A stretch of 64,000 nt of DNA from Streptomyces sp. yr375 (lineage in GTDB: Bacteria; Actinomycetota; Actinomycetes; Streptomycetales; Streptomycetaceae), in NCBI RefSeq assembly GCF_900110755.1, contig NZ_FOFF01000018.1, forward strand, positions 62,001 through 126,000, read 5' to 3'. This document shows, one piece after another, positions 34,385-42,449 of the stretch. Each line of letters begins with the position of its first letter. Position 1 is the first letter of the stretch. The notes beneath the pieces are model-generated. The model searched no databases and was not told the origin of the DNA. It saw only the letters and a list, made by a program, of their open reading frames with translations. The translations under genes and the position numbers were made by a program.

Positions 34385-34741
34385 ATGCCCCGCTACCTGT
34401 CGCTCGTGCAGATCGACGAGAACAACGCGCCCGCCGAGGGCCCCAGCCCCGAGCTGATGCAGCGCATGGGGGAGCTGATCGAGGAGATCACCAAGGCCGG
34501 CGTGATGCTGGAGACCGCCGGACTGACCCCCACCTCGCAGGGCGCCCGGGTGCGCTACGAGGGCGGCACGATCTCCGTCACCGACGGACCCTTCACCGAG
34601 ACCAAGGAGGCCGTCGGCGGCTACGCGATCATGCAGTGCAAGGACCGGGCCGAGGCCATCGAGTGGACCAAGCGCTTCCTCAAGGTCCACGAGGAGTTCT
34701 GGACCGTGACCTGTGAGGTGCGGGAGATCGCGGAGGGCTGA
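34385..34741 (+). CDS. YCII/DGPF domain protein
   Basis: 118 residues from ATG 34385 (MPRYLSLVQIDENNAP). A ferredoxin-like YCII fold with the DGPFTETKEAVGGYAIMQCKDRAEAIEW signature (shown in part) typical of proteins encoded beside SigJ-type ECF sigma factors. The exact chemistry is unknown. It lies 104 nt upstream of the sigma gene and forms its usual partner. Confidence 0.88.
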   Translation: MPRYLSLVQIDENNAPAEGPSPELMQRMGELIEEITKAGVMLETAGLTPTSQGARVRYEGGTISVTDGPFTETKEAVGGYAIMQCKDRAEAIEWTKRFLKVHEEFWTVTCEVREIAEG

Positions 34742-34844
34742 GTCGCCGCCCCGCAGGCCTTCCCAGCCGCGTTCCCTGGCGCGTTCCTCGCTCTGACGGC
34801 ACGTTCCTTGGTCTGACGGCACGAGGGGTGTTCGATGGTGGGCT

Positions 34845-36107
34845 GTGGAACAACAGCCCGCCTCGGACCCCCGTACCGCGATCGAGACCGTCTTCCGCCT
34901 GGAGTCGCCGCGCGTCATCGCCGCCGTCGCCCGGGTCGTCCGGGACGTCGGCATCGCCGAGGAACTGGCGCAGGACGCGCTGGTCGCCGCCCTGGAGCAG
35001 TGGCCGCGCGACGGGGTGCCGGACAACCCCGGCGCCTGGCTCACGGCCATCGCCCGCCGCCGCGCGGTCGACCTGGTGCGCCGCCGGGAGAACTACGCCC
35101 GCAAGCTCCAGGAGATCGGCCGCGACCTCGAGGACGTGCCCCCGCCGCCGGAGCCCGCCGACCCCGACGCCATCGACGACGACCTGCTCAGGCTCGTCTT
35201 CACCGCCTGTCACCCGGTGCTCTCCGCCGAGGCCCGCACCGCCCTCACCCTGCGCCTGCTCGGCGGCCTCAGCACGCCCGAGATCGCCCGCGCCTTCCTG
35301 GTCCCCGAGGCGACGGTCGCCCAGCGCATCGTCCGCGCCAAGAAGACCCTCGCCACCAGGAACGTCCCCTTCGAGGTGCCCTACGGCCCCGACCGCGAGG
35401 CCCGGCTCGGCTCGGTCCTCGACGTCATCTACCTGATCTTCAACGAGGGGTACGCGGCCACCGCAGGCGACGACTGGCTGCGCCCGGCGCTGTGCGAGGA
35501 CGCGCTGCGGCTGGCCCGGCAACTGGCCGCGCTGATGCCGAAGGAGCCCGAGGTGCACGCCCTGGCCGCGCTCCTGGAGTTCCAGGCCTCCCGCACGGCC
35601 GCCCGCACCGCCCCCGACGGCGCCCCGGTCCTCCTCAGGGACCAGAACCGCCGCCGCTGGAACCGCCGACTCGTCGCCCGAGGCATCGCCGCCCTCGACC
35701 GCGCGGGCGCGACGGCCACCGGCGCGCCCGGTCCGTACGCCCTCCAGGCCGCCGTAGCCGCCTGCCACGCGCACGCCCCCACCTACGAGGACACCGACTG
35801 GACGGCCATCGCCACCCTGTACGGCCTGCTGGCCGCCCGCGCCCCGTCCCCGGTCGTCGAACTCAACCGCGCGGTCGCCGTGTCGATGGCGGACGGCCCG
35901 GCCCCCGCCCTGGAGATCGTCGACGCCCTCGCCGCCGAACCGGCCCTCCGCGACTACCACCTCCTCCCCAGCGTCCGCGGCGACCTGCTCCTGCGCCTGG
36001 GCCGTACGACGGAGGCGAGGACGGAGTTCGAACGCGCGGCGGAACTGACCGCCAACGAACGGGAGCGGGAGCTGCTGCGGGCACGGGCCGCAGCATGCGG
36101 CCGCTGA
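34845..36107 (+). CDS. ECF sigma factor with C-terminal extension (ECF41/SigJ-like, DUF6596)
   Basis: 420 residues from GTG. Sigma-2 (about 15-80, VARVVRDVGIAEELAQDALVAAL) and sigma-4 (about 125-175, LRLLGGLSTPEIARAFLVPEATVAQRIVRAKK) are followed by a ~230-residue extension. It begins DVIYLIFNEGYAATAGDDW and ends with TPR-like helices. In this group the extension modulates the sigma factor and no classical anti-sigma gene is needed. The YCII neighbour fits. Target promoters are not visible here. Confidence 0.9.
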   Translation: MEQQPASDPRTAIETVFRLESPRVIAAVARVVRDVGIAEELAQDALVAALEQWPRDGVPDNPGAWLTAIARRRAVDLVRRRENYARKLQEIGRDLEDVPPPPEPADPDAIDDDLLRLVFTACHPVLSAEARTALTLRLLGGLSTPEIARAFLVPEATVAQRIVRAKKTLATRNVPFEVPYGPDREARLGSVLDVIYLIFNEGYAATAGDDWLRPALCEDALRLARQLAALMPKEPEVHALAALLEFQASRTAARTAPDGAPVLLRDQNRRRWNRRLVARGIAALDRAGATATGAPGPYALQAAVAACHAHAPTYEDTDWTAIATLYGLLAARAPSPVVELNRAVAVSMADGPAPALEIVDALAAEPALRDYHLLPSVRGDLLLRLGRTTEARTEFERAAELTANERERELLRARAAACGR

Positions 36108-36283
36108 CCCGTACCACCCGTACCCACCCGTACGACTCGTAACTCTGTTCTCCCTGTGGCCCTTGAGGACTACAGTGATCCAGCCGCGAGGGAACGGTTG
36201 TGCGGTCGGCCTGGGAGGCCCCTGGGGAAGACCCTTAGGGGAGAGCCGCCGACCCCGCCCGCGCGCGGCACCACTGACGTCGT

Positions 36284-38356
36284 ATGACCCGGGGGGTCGA
36301 CAACTTGAGACTGTTCACGCGCCGCCGCAGCGCTGCGCTCGCCACCATGGCGGTGCTCGCCGCGGCGGGCACCCTGGCCGCCGCACCCGGCGCCGTCGCC
36401 GACGACGCCGGACCGTGGCCCGGCACCGAGGGCCGGATCCTCAGCGACGGCGGGGCGCTGGTCGACCCCGCCACCGGCACGGTCGGCCGGATCCCCAACG
36501 TGGGGAGCTACGCCACCTGGGCGCCGGACGGCAGCCGACTGGCCAGCGTGTCCGGCCAGATCTCCACCGTGCTGCCCAACGGCACCAAGAAGATCGTCCT
36601 GCCGTGGGCCGAGGGCCTGCGCTCCAGCGCCCCGTACGAGGACCTGACGTTCTGGTTCGGCGGCCGTTACATCGTCTTCGCGAGCGGCGGCCAGCTCGCC
36701 TACGGTCCCTCCGACGCCGCGTGGGCGCCCGTTCCGCTGCTGCCGGCGAACCTGGAGCCGGCCACCGTCTGCGACTCCGAGCCGAGCGTCGCCCCGAGCG
36801 GCCTGGTCGCGTTCGAGCGCCGGGCCGGCGGTTGCGGCGCGGACGCCGCCGGCGTGTACGTCTTCGACAGCGTCAAGAAGACGGTCAAGCTCGCCGTGGC
36901 CGACGCCGAGCAGCCCGCCTGGTCCCCGGACGGCACCAAGCTGGCGTTCGTCCGCGAGGACAGCGACGGCAACCCGCAGATCTTCACGGCGAACGCCGAC
37001 GGCACCGACCTCCAGCAGCGCACCACCGGCCCGCGCCGATTCGCCAACCCGTCCTGGTCGCCCACCGGCAAGCGGATCGTGTTCGACGCCCACACCTCGC
37101 CGAACAGCGACGACGTGCACACCACCGAGTACGTCGACCTGGCCACCGGCGACCTGACCAAGGTCGGCGACACCGCGACCGGCGACAACCCCAACTGGCA
37201 GCCGCTGCGCAAGAACACCGTCAGCCGGGTCTGGGGCGCCAACGCCTACCTCACCGCCACCGCCTCCTCCCGCTGGACCTGGAACGCCATCGGCGAGAGC
37301 CGGCCCGGCCTGATGACGGCCAAGTCCGCGGTGCTGGTCAACCAGGACGACCCGGCGTACGCCGTCACCGCGCCCGCCCTGGCCGGCCGCAAGGCGGGTC
37401 CGGTGCTGATGACGCCGAAGACCGGGCTGTCGTCGACGACGAAGGCCGAGCTGAAGCGGACCCTGAAGCCGGGCCTGCCCGTCTACCTGGTCGGCAGCAC
37501 GTCGGTCCTCGCGGCCACGGTCGCCACCCAGGTGAAGGCGCTCGGCTACACGCCGGTCCGGCTGACCGGCGCGGACCCCTACGCGACCTCGGTCACGGTG
37601 GCCAAGACCATCAGCTCCGCCCCGAAGTACGTCTTCCTGGCCGGCGGCGCCGAGTACCGCGCGGCCCTCTCGGCGGCGTCCGCGGCCGGTTCCGACGGGG
37701 CGGCCAGCGCGGGCGGTGTCGTCCTCACCAACGGCACCAAGCTGCCGGCGTCGACGCAGTCGTACCTCAACAGCCTGAACCCCGACAAGACCATGATCAT
37801 CACGGTCGGTGCGGCGGCGAAGTACGCGTTGACCCACGCGAGCTTCTCGCGGTGGCCGTCGACGTACTCGTACTACCCGATCTCGGGCACCACGGACCCG
37901 TCCATCTCGGTGGCCATCGCCATGTTCTGGTGGTCCGCGCCGGGCCAGACCGCCCTCGCCTACTCCGGCTCCTGGCGCGACGGCGTGTCGGCCGCGTCGG
38001 CGATGAACGTCTTCGCGCCGCTCCTGTGGACCTCCAGCGCCGCCGTCCTGTCGCCCGAGGTCAACAACTACCTCCAGCGCGAGTCCGCCGGCGTCAACTT
38101 CACGGCGGCCTTCGGCGTCAACGGCTCGATCTCCCCGGCCGCGCTGAACACCGCGGGCGCCACGATGAGCGCGGGCAGCGCCTACGTCGAGTACGTCCCG
38201 TACTTCAACGGCGTCATCCCGCCGGCCGCCGGCCAGACCTCCTTCGCGCAGGGCACGGACGACGACCGGACGGCCGCCCCGGCGCAGCGCCCCGTCGCCC
38301 CGGCCGGTGACGCGCACCGGAACATGGCACCGCTCAAGACGCTCCACCGGCAGTAA
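36284..38356 (+). CDS. secreted protein with beta-propeller and cell-wall-binding repeats
   Basis: 690 residues from ATG 36284; a TTG at 36305 behind GGGGGG is an equally likely start. A Tat-like or Sec signal (FTRRRSAALATMAVLAAAGTL) ends near AVA-DD. Residues ~40-310 contain TolB/PD40 repeats (AWSPDGTKLAFVRE; SWSPTGKRIVFDA). Residues ~320-640 contain three CWB2-type units (GPVLMTPKTGLSSTTKAELK; KYVFLAGGAEYRAALSA). It is probably held on the cell wall. Its last 23 nt overlap the convergent methyltransferase gene. Confidence 0.82.
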   Translation: MTRGVDNLRLFTRRRSAALATMAVLAAAGTLAAAPGAVADDAGPWPGTEGRILSDGGALVDPATGTVGRIPNVGSYATWAPDGSRLASVSGQISTVLPNGTKKIVLPWAEGLRSSAPYEDLTFWFGGRYIVFASGGQLAYGPSDAAWAPVPLLPANLEPATVCDSEPSVAPSGLVAFERRAGGCGADAAGVYVFDSVKKTVKLAVADAEQPAWSPDGTKLAFVREDSDGNPQIFTANADGTDLQQRTTGPRRFANPSWSPTGKRIVFDAHTSPNSDDVHTTEYVDLATGDLTKVGDTATGDNPNWQPLRKNTVSRVWGANAYLTATASSRWTWNAIGESRPGLMTAKSAVLVNQDDPAYAVTAPALAGRKAGPVLMTPKTGLSSTTKAELKRTLKPGLPVYLVGSTSVLAATVATQVKALGYTPVRLTGADPYATSVTVAKTISSAPKYVFLAGGAEYRAALSAASAAGSDGAASAGGVVLTNGTKLPASTQSYLNSLNPDKTMIITVGAAAKYALTHASFSRWPSTYSYYPISGTTDPSISVAIAMFWWSAPGQTALAYSGSWRDGVSAASAMNVFAPLLWTSSAAVLSPEVNNYLQRESAGVNFTAAFGVNGSISPAALNTAGATMSAGSAYVEYVPYFNGVIPPAAGQTSFAQGTDDDRTAAPAQRPVAPAGDAHRNMAPLKTLHRQ

Positions 38357-39560
38357 CAGCAGCACCGGCAGTAACCGAGCCGGCAGCAGGCCCGGCGGGG
38401 GCGCCGACGAGCATCGTCGGGGCTCCCGCCACCCGGGTCAGGAACACGGTCGCGGAGTTCCGCCCGTGCGGCTTGGGCAGCACCTTCCTGCGCAGTTCCT
38501 CCGGCTCGACGGCCGACCCCCGCTTCTTCACGGTGAGGATGCCGACCTCCCGCTCCCGCAGCAGCGCCTTCAACTTCTTGACGTTGAACGGGAGTTGGTC
38601 GGTGATCTCGTAGGCCACGGCGTACGGGGTGGCGCGCAGGGCGTCGGCGGTGACGTAGGCGATGGTCTCGTCGATCAGCCCGCCGTCGAGCTCCCGGGCT
38701 ACGTCCGCGACCAGATGCGCCCGGATGACCGCGCCGTCGGGCTCGTACAGATACCGCCCGACCAGCCGGACCGCCGGGTCGGGCAGACCGGCGCCGAGCA
38801 GCGTCCGCGGCCCCGGCAGCAGGGTCGCCCGGACGGCCCCCGGCGCGCCGGCCCCGAACCACAGCACGGCCTCCTTCACGTCCCCGCCGTCCGAGATCCA
38901 CTCGGCCTCGGCCGCGGCGGGGATCGCCTCGTGCGGCACGCCGGGCGCGATCTTCAGGGCGGCGCGGGGCGCGGCCAGGGCGGCCCCGATCGCCCACGAC
39001 AGGGGCGGCGAGTAGGCCTCCGGATCGAAGATCCGCCCGCGCCCGCCGCGCCGCGCCGGATCGACGAAGACGGCGTCGTAGCCGCTCGTGTCGACGTCCG
39101 TGACGTCCGCCTCGCGCACCTCGACGAGGTCGGCGAGCCCGAGCGCGTCGGCGTTCGCGCGCGCCACGGCCGCCGTCAGCGGGTCCCGGTCCACGGCCAG
39201 CACCCGGATCCCGGCCCGGGCCAGCGCGATCGCGTCGCCGCCGATCCCGCAGCACAGGTCGGCCACCGAGGTCACGCCGAGCGCCTTCATCCGCGCGGCC
39301 CGGTAACCGGCGACACTCGCCCGCGTCGACTGCTCCACCCCGTTCGGCGTGAAGAACATCCGCCCGGCGTCCGCCGCCCCGAACTTCACCGCCGCCCGCT
39401 GCCGCAGCCGGGCCTGCCCGAGGGCGGCGGACACCAGTTCGGCGGGGTGCTCGCGGCGCAGCCGGGTGGCGACGGCGAGCTCGTCGGCGGGGTCGGTGCC
39501 GCGCACGGCGTCGAGGAGGGCGCGGCCCTCGGGGGTGAGGAGGGGGGCTAGATCGGTCAC
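38334..39560 (-). CDS. class I SAM-dependent methyltransferase, THUMP-like C-terminus
   Basis: 408 residues from GTG 39560, placed 6 nt after AGGTGA; the longer frame upstream is rejected. SAM-binding motifs: VADLCCGIGGDAIALA, VLAVDRDPLTAAVARAN and YDAVFVDPARR (DPPY/DPAR-like). The C-terminal ~90 residues (LPFNVKKLKALLREREVGILTVKKRG) match the THUMP-like domain of an actinobacterial family of unknown substrate, probably RNA. The C-terminal tail has a doubled VTAG repeat. Confidence 0.85.
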   Translation of the reverse strand: MTDLAPLLTPEGRALLDAVRGTDPADELAVATRLRREHPAELVSAALGQARLRQRAAVKFGAADAGRMFFTPNGVEQSTRASVAGYRAARMKALGVTSVADLCCGIGGDAIALARAGIRVLAVDRDPLTAAVARANADALGLADLVEVREADVTDVDTSGYDAVFVDPARRGGRGRIFDPEAYSPPLSWAIGAALAAPRAALKIAPGVPHEAIPAAAEAEWISDGGDVKEAVLWFGAGAPGAVRATLLPGPRTLLGAGLPDPAVRLVGRYLYEPDGAVIRAHLVADVARELDGGLIDETIAYVTADALRATPYAVAYEITDQLPFNVKKLKALLREREVGILTVKKRGSAVEPEELRRKVLPKPHGRNSATVFLTRVAGAPTMLVGAPAGPAAGSVTAGAAVTAGGAS

Positions 39561-39659
39561 CGGGTTCACCTGGCCATTGTGGGCCAGTCGGTGGACGGTG
39601 CGCTTCCGGCGGCGGTGTCGGGCGGGGTTCCGGGGCGGTGACTGCGAGGATCCGGCGCC

Positions 39660-40670
39660 ATGGGACCTGTCGTACAAAATGATGACAACAACGTCCGTTC
39701 TCCGCACCCGAATCGACGCCGGGCACCGCGCCTGGCGGGCATCCGCGCCGCGGCCGCCGTCCTCACCCTGGCGGCCATCGCGACGGGCTGCGGAGGGGGC
39801 GTCAAGGGAACGGGAACGGGGACGGGAGCGGGAGCGGGCACGGGAACCCGCCCCGCGCCGGGCGGCCAGCGACCGGACCGGGCGGCACCCCCCGAGGCCC
39901 CGGCCGCCCGGGCCCTGCACACGTACGCCTCACGACTGCGCGCCGCCCAGCAGGCCCGCGTCGCCGCGGCGAAACGCTGGGGTCTGCGGAAGGTCCCGCT
40001 GACGCCCCCCGCGCCGCCCGCGCACAAACCGGAGATCACGACCCGCGAGGGCTTCGAGGTCGACGACCACGAGGAACTCGGCCTCCCCCCGGTCTTCACG
40101 ACGGTCCCGACCAAGGACAAGGTCGTCTTCCTCACCATCGACGACGGCGCGGAGAAGGACCCCGCGTTCCTGCGGATGATGAGCGAACTGCACATCCCCT
40201 ACACGGCCTTCCTCAGCGACTACCTGATCAAGGAGGACTACGGCTACTTCAAGAAGATGCAGGCCCAGGGTGTGGTCCTGAACAACCACACCCTCCACCA
40301 CCCCTACCTGCCGGCCCTCTCCTACGCCCGCCAGAAGCGCGAGATCTGCGGCATGCAGGACGTCGTCGAGAAGCACTACGGCAAACGCCCCGCCCTCTTC
40401 CGGCCGCCCTACGGCAACTACAACCAGGACACCCTGCGCGCCGCGAAGACCTGCGGCGTGCGCTACGCCCCGCTCTGGGACGAGGAGGTCTTCGTCGACC
40501 ACTGGGAGTACCGCGAGGCGGACCAGGACCTCCACCCCGGCGACATCGTCCTGAGCCACTTCCGGGGCCGCGGCGAATGGAAGGGCACTATGCCCGACAT
40601 GGTCCGCAAGTTCCTCGACAAGGTCACGGCCGAGGGCTACGCGGTGGCCCGCCTGGAGGACTACCTGTGA
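39660..40670 (+). CDS. lipoprotein polysaccharide deacetylase (NodB)
   Basis: 336 residues with a lipobox (AAIATGC). A Gly/Thr linker precedes the NodB domain (about 155-335): motif 1 LTIDDGAEKD, motif 2 NNHTLHHPYL (H-x3-H), motif 3 FRPPYGNYN, motif 4 PLWDEE, motif 5 LHPGDIVLSHF. All metal and catalytic positions are present. It probably removes acetyl groups from cell-surface glycans. The stop overlaps the next gene's GTG. Confidence 0.9.
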   Translation: MGPVVQNDDNNVRSPHPNRRRAPRLAGIRAAAAVLTLAAIATGCGGGVKGTGTGTGAGAGTGTRPAPGGQRPDRAAPPEAPAARALHTYASRLRAAQQARVAAAKRWGLRKVPLTPPAPPAHKPEITTREGFEVDDHEELGLPPVFTTVPTKDKVVFLTIDDGAEKDPAFLRMMSELHIPYTAFLSDYLIKEDYGYFKKMQAQGVVLNNHTLHHPYLPALSYARQKREICGMQDVVEKHYGKRPALFRPPYGNYNQDTLRAAKTCGVRYAPLWDEEVFVDHWEYREADQDLHPGDIVLSHFRGRGEWKGTMPDMVRKFLDKVTAEGYAVARLEDYL

Positions 40671-41500
40671 GAACGCGGCCGACCCCGACCCCCCGCCTGA
40701 CCCTGGCAGCCATGACAGCCCTGACGCTGTTGACGACCACCCTGACGGGCTGTGCCCAGTCCGTCGACCCGATCGAACGCCTGGGCAAGAAGGCCGCGAC
40801 CCGAGTGAACCCACCCGCCCAGGCCCCGTACCACCGCTGGGGCCTGACGACCCCCTTGCCCGCAGCACCCCCCCACCCGGCCCCCCGCCCCCTGCCAGGC
40901 ACCCCAGACACACCGGCCCTGACCCCTGTCCTCACGACGATCCCGACCACCGACAAGGTCGTCTTCCTCACCTACGACGACGGCGCGGAACGCGACCCGC
41001 GCTTCGTCGACATGGTCCGCGAACTGCGCCTCCCGGTGAGCCTGTTCCTGACGGACACCGTGGTCGGCCCCGGCTACGGCCACTTCGCCCGCCTCCAGTC
41101 CGTAGGCGCGAACATCCAGAACCACACCCTGGACCACCCCGCCCTGCGCGGCCTGCCCTACCCCGGCCAGCGCGCCGAGATCTGCGGCCAACAGGACAAA
41201 CTCCGCTCCCGCTTCGGCCGCCGCCCCCACCTCTTCCGCCCGCCCTACGGCACCTACGACATCACCACCCGCCGCGCCGCCGCCGACTGCGGCATCACCG
41301 CGATCATCCTCTGGCGAGCCGCCATGGGCCCCACCCACCTCACCTACACCCAAGGCTCCCCCCACCTCCACCCCGGCGACATCATCGCCGTGGCCCCGGA
41401 CGAGACAACCCCCCCAGGCCTGAGAACCCGAACAGCAAGACTCCTACGCCAAATCCAGAAGCAGGGCCTGACGGTGGCCCGCCTGGAGGACTACGTCTAA
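40667..41500 (+). CDS. second lipoprotein NodB-family protein, motif 5 degraded
   Basis: 277 residues from GTG 40667 (GGAGG upstream; 4-nt overlap with the first deacetylase). Lipobox LTGC near residue 28. It is a clear paralogue of its neighbour (TTDKVVFLTYDDGAERDP; QNHTLDHPAL; FRPPYGTYD; both end ARLEDY). Motif 5 is LHPGDIIAVAPDE instead of LHPGDIVLSHF, losing the His. Motif 4 is ILWRAAM, not LWDEE. It may be catalytically weak, or a glycan-binding partner. Confidence 0.87.
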   Translation: MRTRPTPTPRLTLAAMTALTLLTTTLTGCAQSVDPIERLGKKAATRVNPPAQAPYHRWGLTTPLPAAPPHPAPRPLPGTPDTPALTPVLTTIPTTDKVVFLTYDDGAERDPRFVDMVRELRLPVSLFLTDTVVGPGYGHFARLQSVGANIQNHTLDHPALRGLPYPGQRAEICGQQDKLRSRFGRRPHLFRPPYGTYDITTRRAAADCGITAIILWRAAMGPTHLTYTQGSPHLHPGDIIAVAPDETTPPGLRTRTARLLRQIQKQGLTVARLEDYV

Positions 41501-41505
41501 GGGTT

Positions 41506-41790
41506 GTTCAGGAGCCCAGCCCCGGACACTTTCCATCGCAGGCCTGGGGTCTGCTTTTCAGCCTGTCCGGGTTCGAGGGCAAGGCCCTTCCATCACCGAC
41601 CGGGCGTCTGCCTTTCAGCCCGTCCGGGTTTGAGGGCGAGGCCGACCGGACGTCTGCCTTTCAGCCTGTCCGGGTTTGAGGGCGAAGCCCCTCCATCGCC
41701 GACCGGGCGGCTGCCTTTCAGCCCGTCCGGCGTTTGAGGACGAGGCCCCTTAAGGGCCGAAGCGGGGGCCTGGGGGCGGCAGCCCCCAGT
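41506..41790 (+). repeat. array of dispersed Streptomyces intergenic repeat units
   Basis: Four degenerate copies of a ~65-nt unit contain CAGCC(C/T)GTCCGG followed by GTTTGAGG(A/G)CGA(G/A)GCC. They end in the GGCCGAAGCGGGGGCCTGGG type terminal hairpin. I recall this element as very common after streptomycete genes. It fills most of the 530-nt gap between the deacetylases and the groES control region. Confidence 0.65.
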
Positions 41791-41861
41791 ACAAGGCCCA
41801 CACCAGCACCGCCAACAAGGACACTCACGCCAACTGAAAACCGGCCGACGCGCCGCCGGCA

Positions 41862-41888
41862 TTGGCACTCCGCTTGACCGAGTGCTAA
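41862..41888. promoter_or_regulatory. CIRCE element 1 (HrcA operator)
   Basis: TTGGCACTC-N9-GAGTGCTAA, one base from the consensus left arm TTAGCACTC and a perfect right arm. HrcA represses groESL by binding here and is released on heat shock. Confidence 0.93.
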
Positions 41889-41903
41889 TCGCAGTCATAG
41901 TCT
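41874..41903 (+). promoter_or_regulatory. groES-groEL promoter
   Basis: TTGACC (41874-41879), 18-nt spacer, TAGTCT (41898-41903). The -35 box begins inside the spacer of CIRCE 1, so HrcA would block polymerase binding directly. Confidence 0.7.
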
Positions 41904-41908
41904 CACTT

Positions 41909-41935
41909 CTGGCACTCCCCCCTGGAGAGTGCCAA
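41909..41935. promoter_or_regulatory. CIRCE element 2 (HrcA operator)
   Basis: CTGGCACTC-N9-GAGTGCCAA. The core arms TGGCACTC/GAGTGCCA pair perfectly. It lies 47 bp from element 1, at or just after the transcription start. Confidence 0.88.
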
Positions 41936-42032
41936 CAGCGACGGGCAGGTCCGGCACCCGCGACGACGGATCCACCTGGTCGCCACCTCAGACAGTTAAC
42001 CCCGTGAGATCTCCGAAGGGGGAGGTCGGATC

Positions 42033-42341
42033 GTGACGACCACCAGCTCCAAGGTTGCCATCAAGCCGCTCGAGGACCGCATTGTGGTCCAGCCGCTCGA
42101 CGCCGAGCAGACCACCGCCTCTGGCCTGGTCATCCCGGACACCGCGAAGGAGAAGCCCCAGGAGGGCGCCGTCCTCGCAGTGGGCCCGGGTCGCTTCGAG
42201 AACGGCGAGCGCCTGCCGCTCGACGTCAAGGTCGGCGACGTCGTCCTGTACAGCAAGTACGGCGGCACCGAGGTGAAGTACAACGGCGAGGAGTACCTCG
42301 TCCTCTCGGCTCGCGACGTGCTCGCGATCATCGAGAAGTAA
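42033..42341 (+). CDS. groES: co-chaperonin GroES
   Basis: 102 residues from GTG (MTTTSSKVAIKPLEDRIVVQ). The heptameric cap of GroEL. The mobile loop (TASGLVIPDTAKEKPQEG) and the KYGGTEVKYNGEEYLVL core are intact. First gene of the HrcA-controlled groES-groEL operon. Confidence 0.96.
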   Translation: MTTTSSKVAIKPLEDRIVVQPLDAEQTTASGLVIPDTAKEKPQEGAVLAVGPGRFENGERLPLDVKVGDVVLYSKYGGTEVKYNGEEYLVLSARDVLAIIEK

Positions 42342-42449
42342 TTCACCCAGTTTTGCAGTGAACTGCGCCCCTGGCCCCCGCGACTTTGTGAAGCCGGGTG
42401 CTGGGGGCGCCGTTCGTCCCACGTTTTCCGAGAGGGCTGAACCGCTTCC

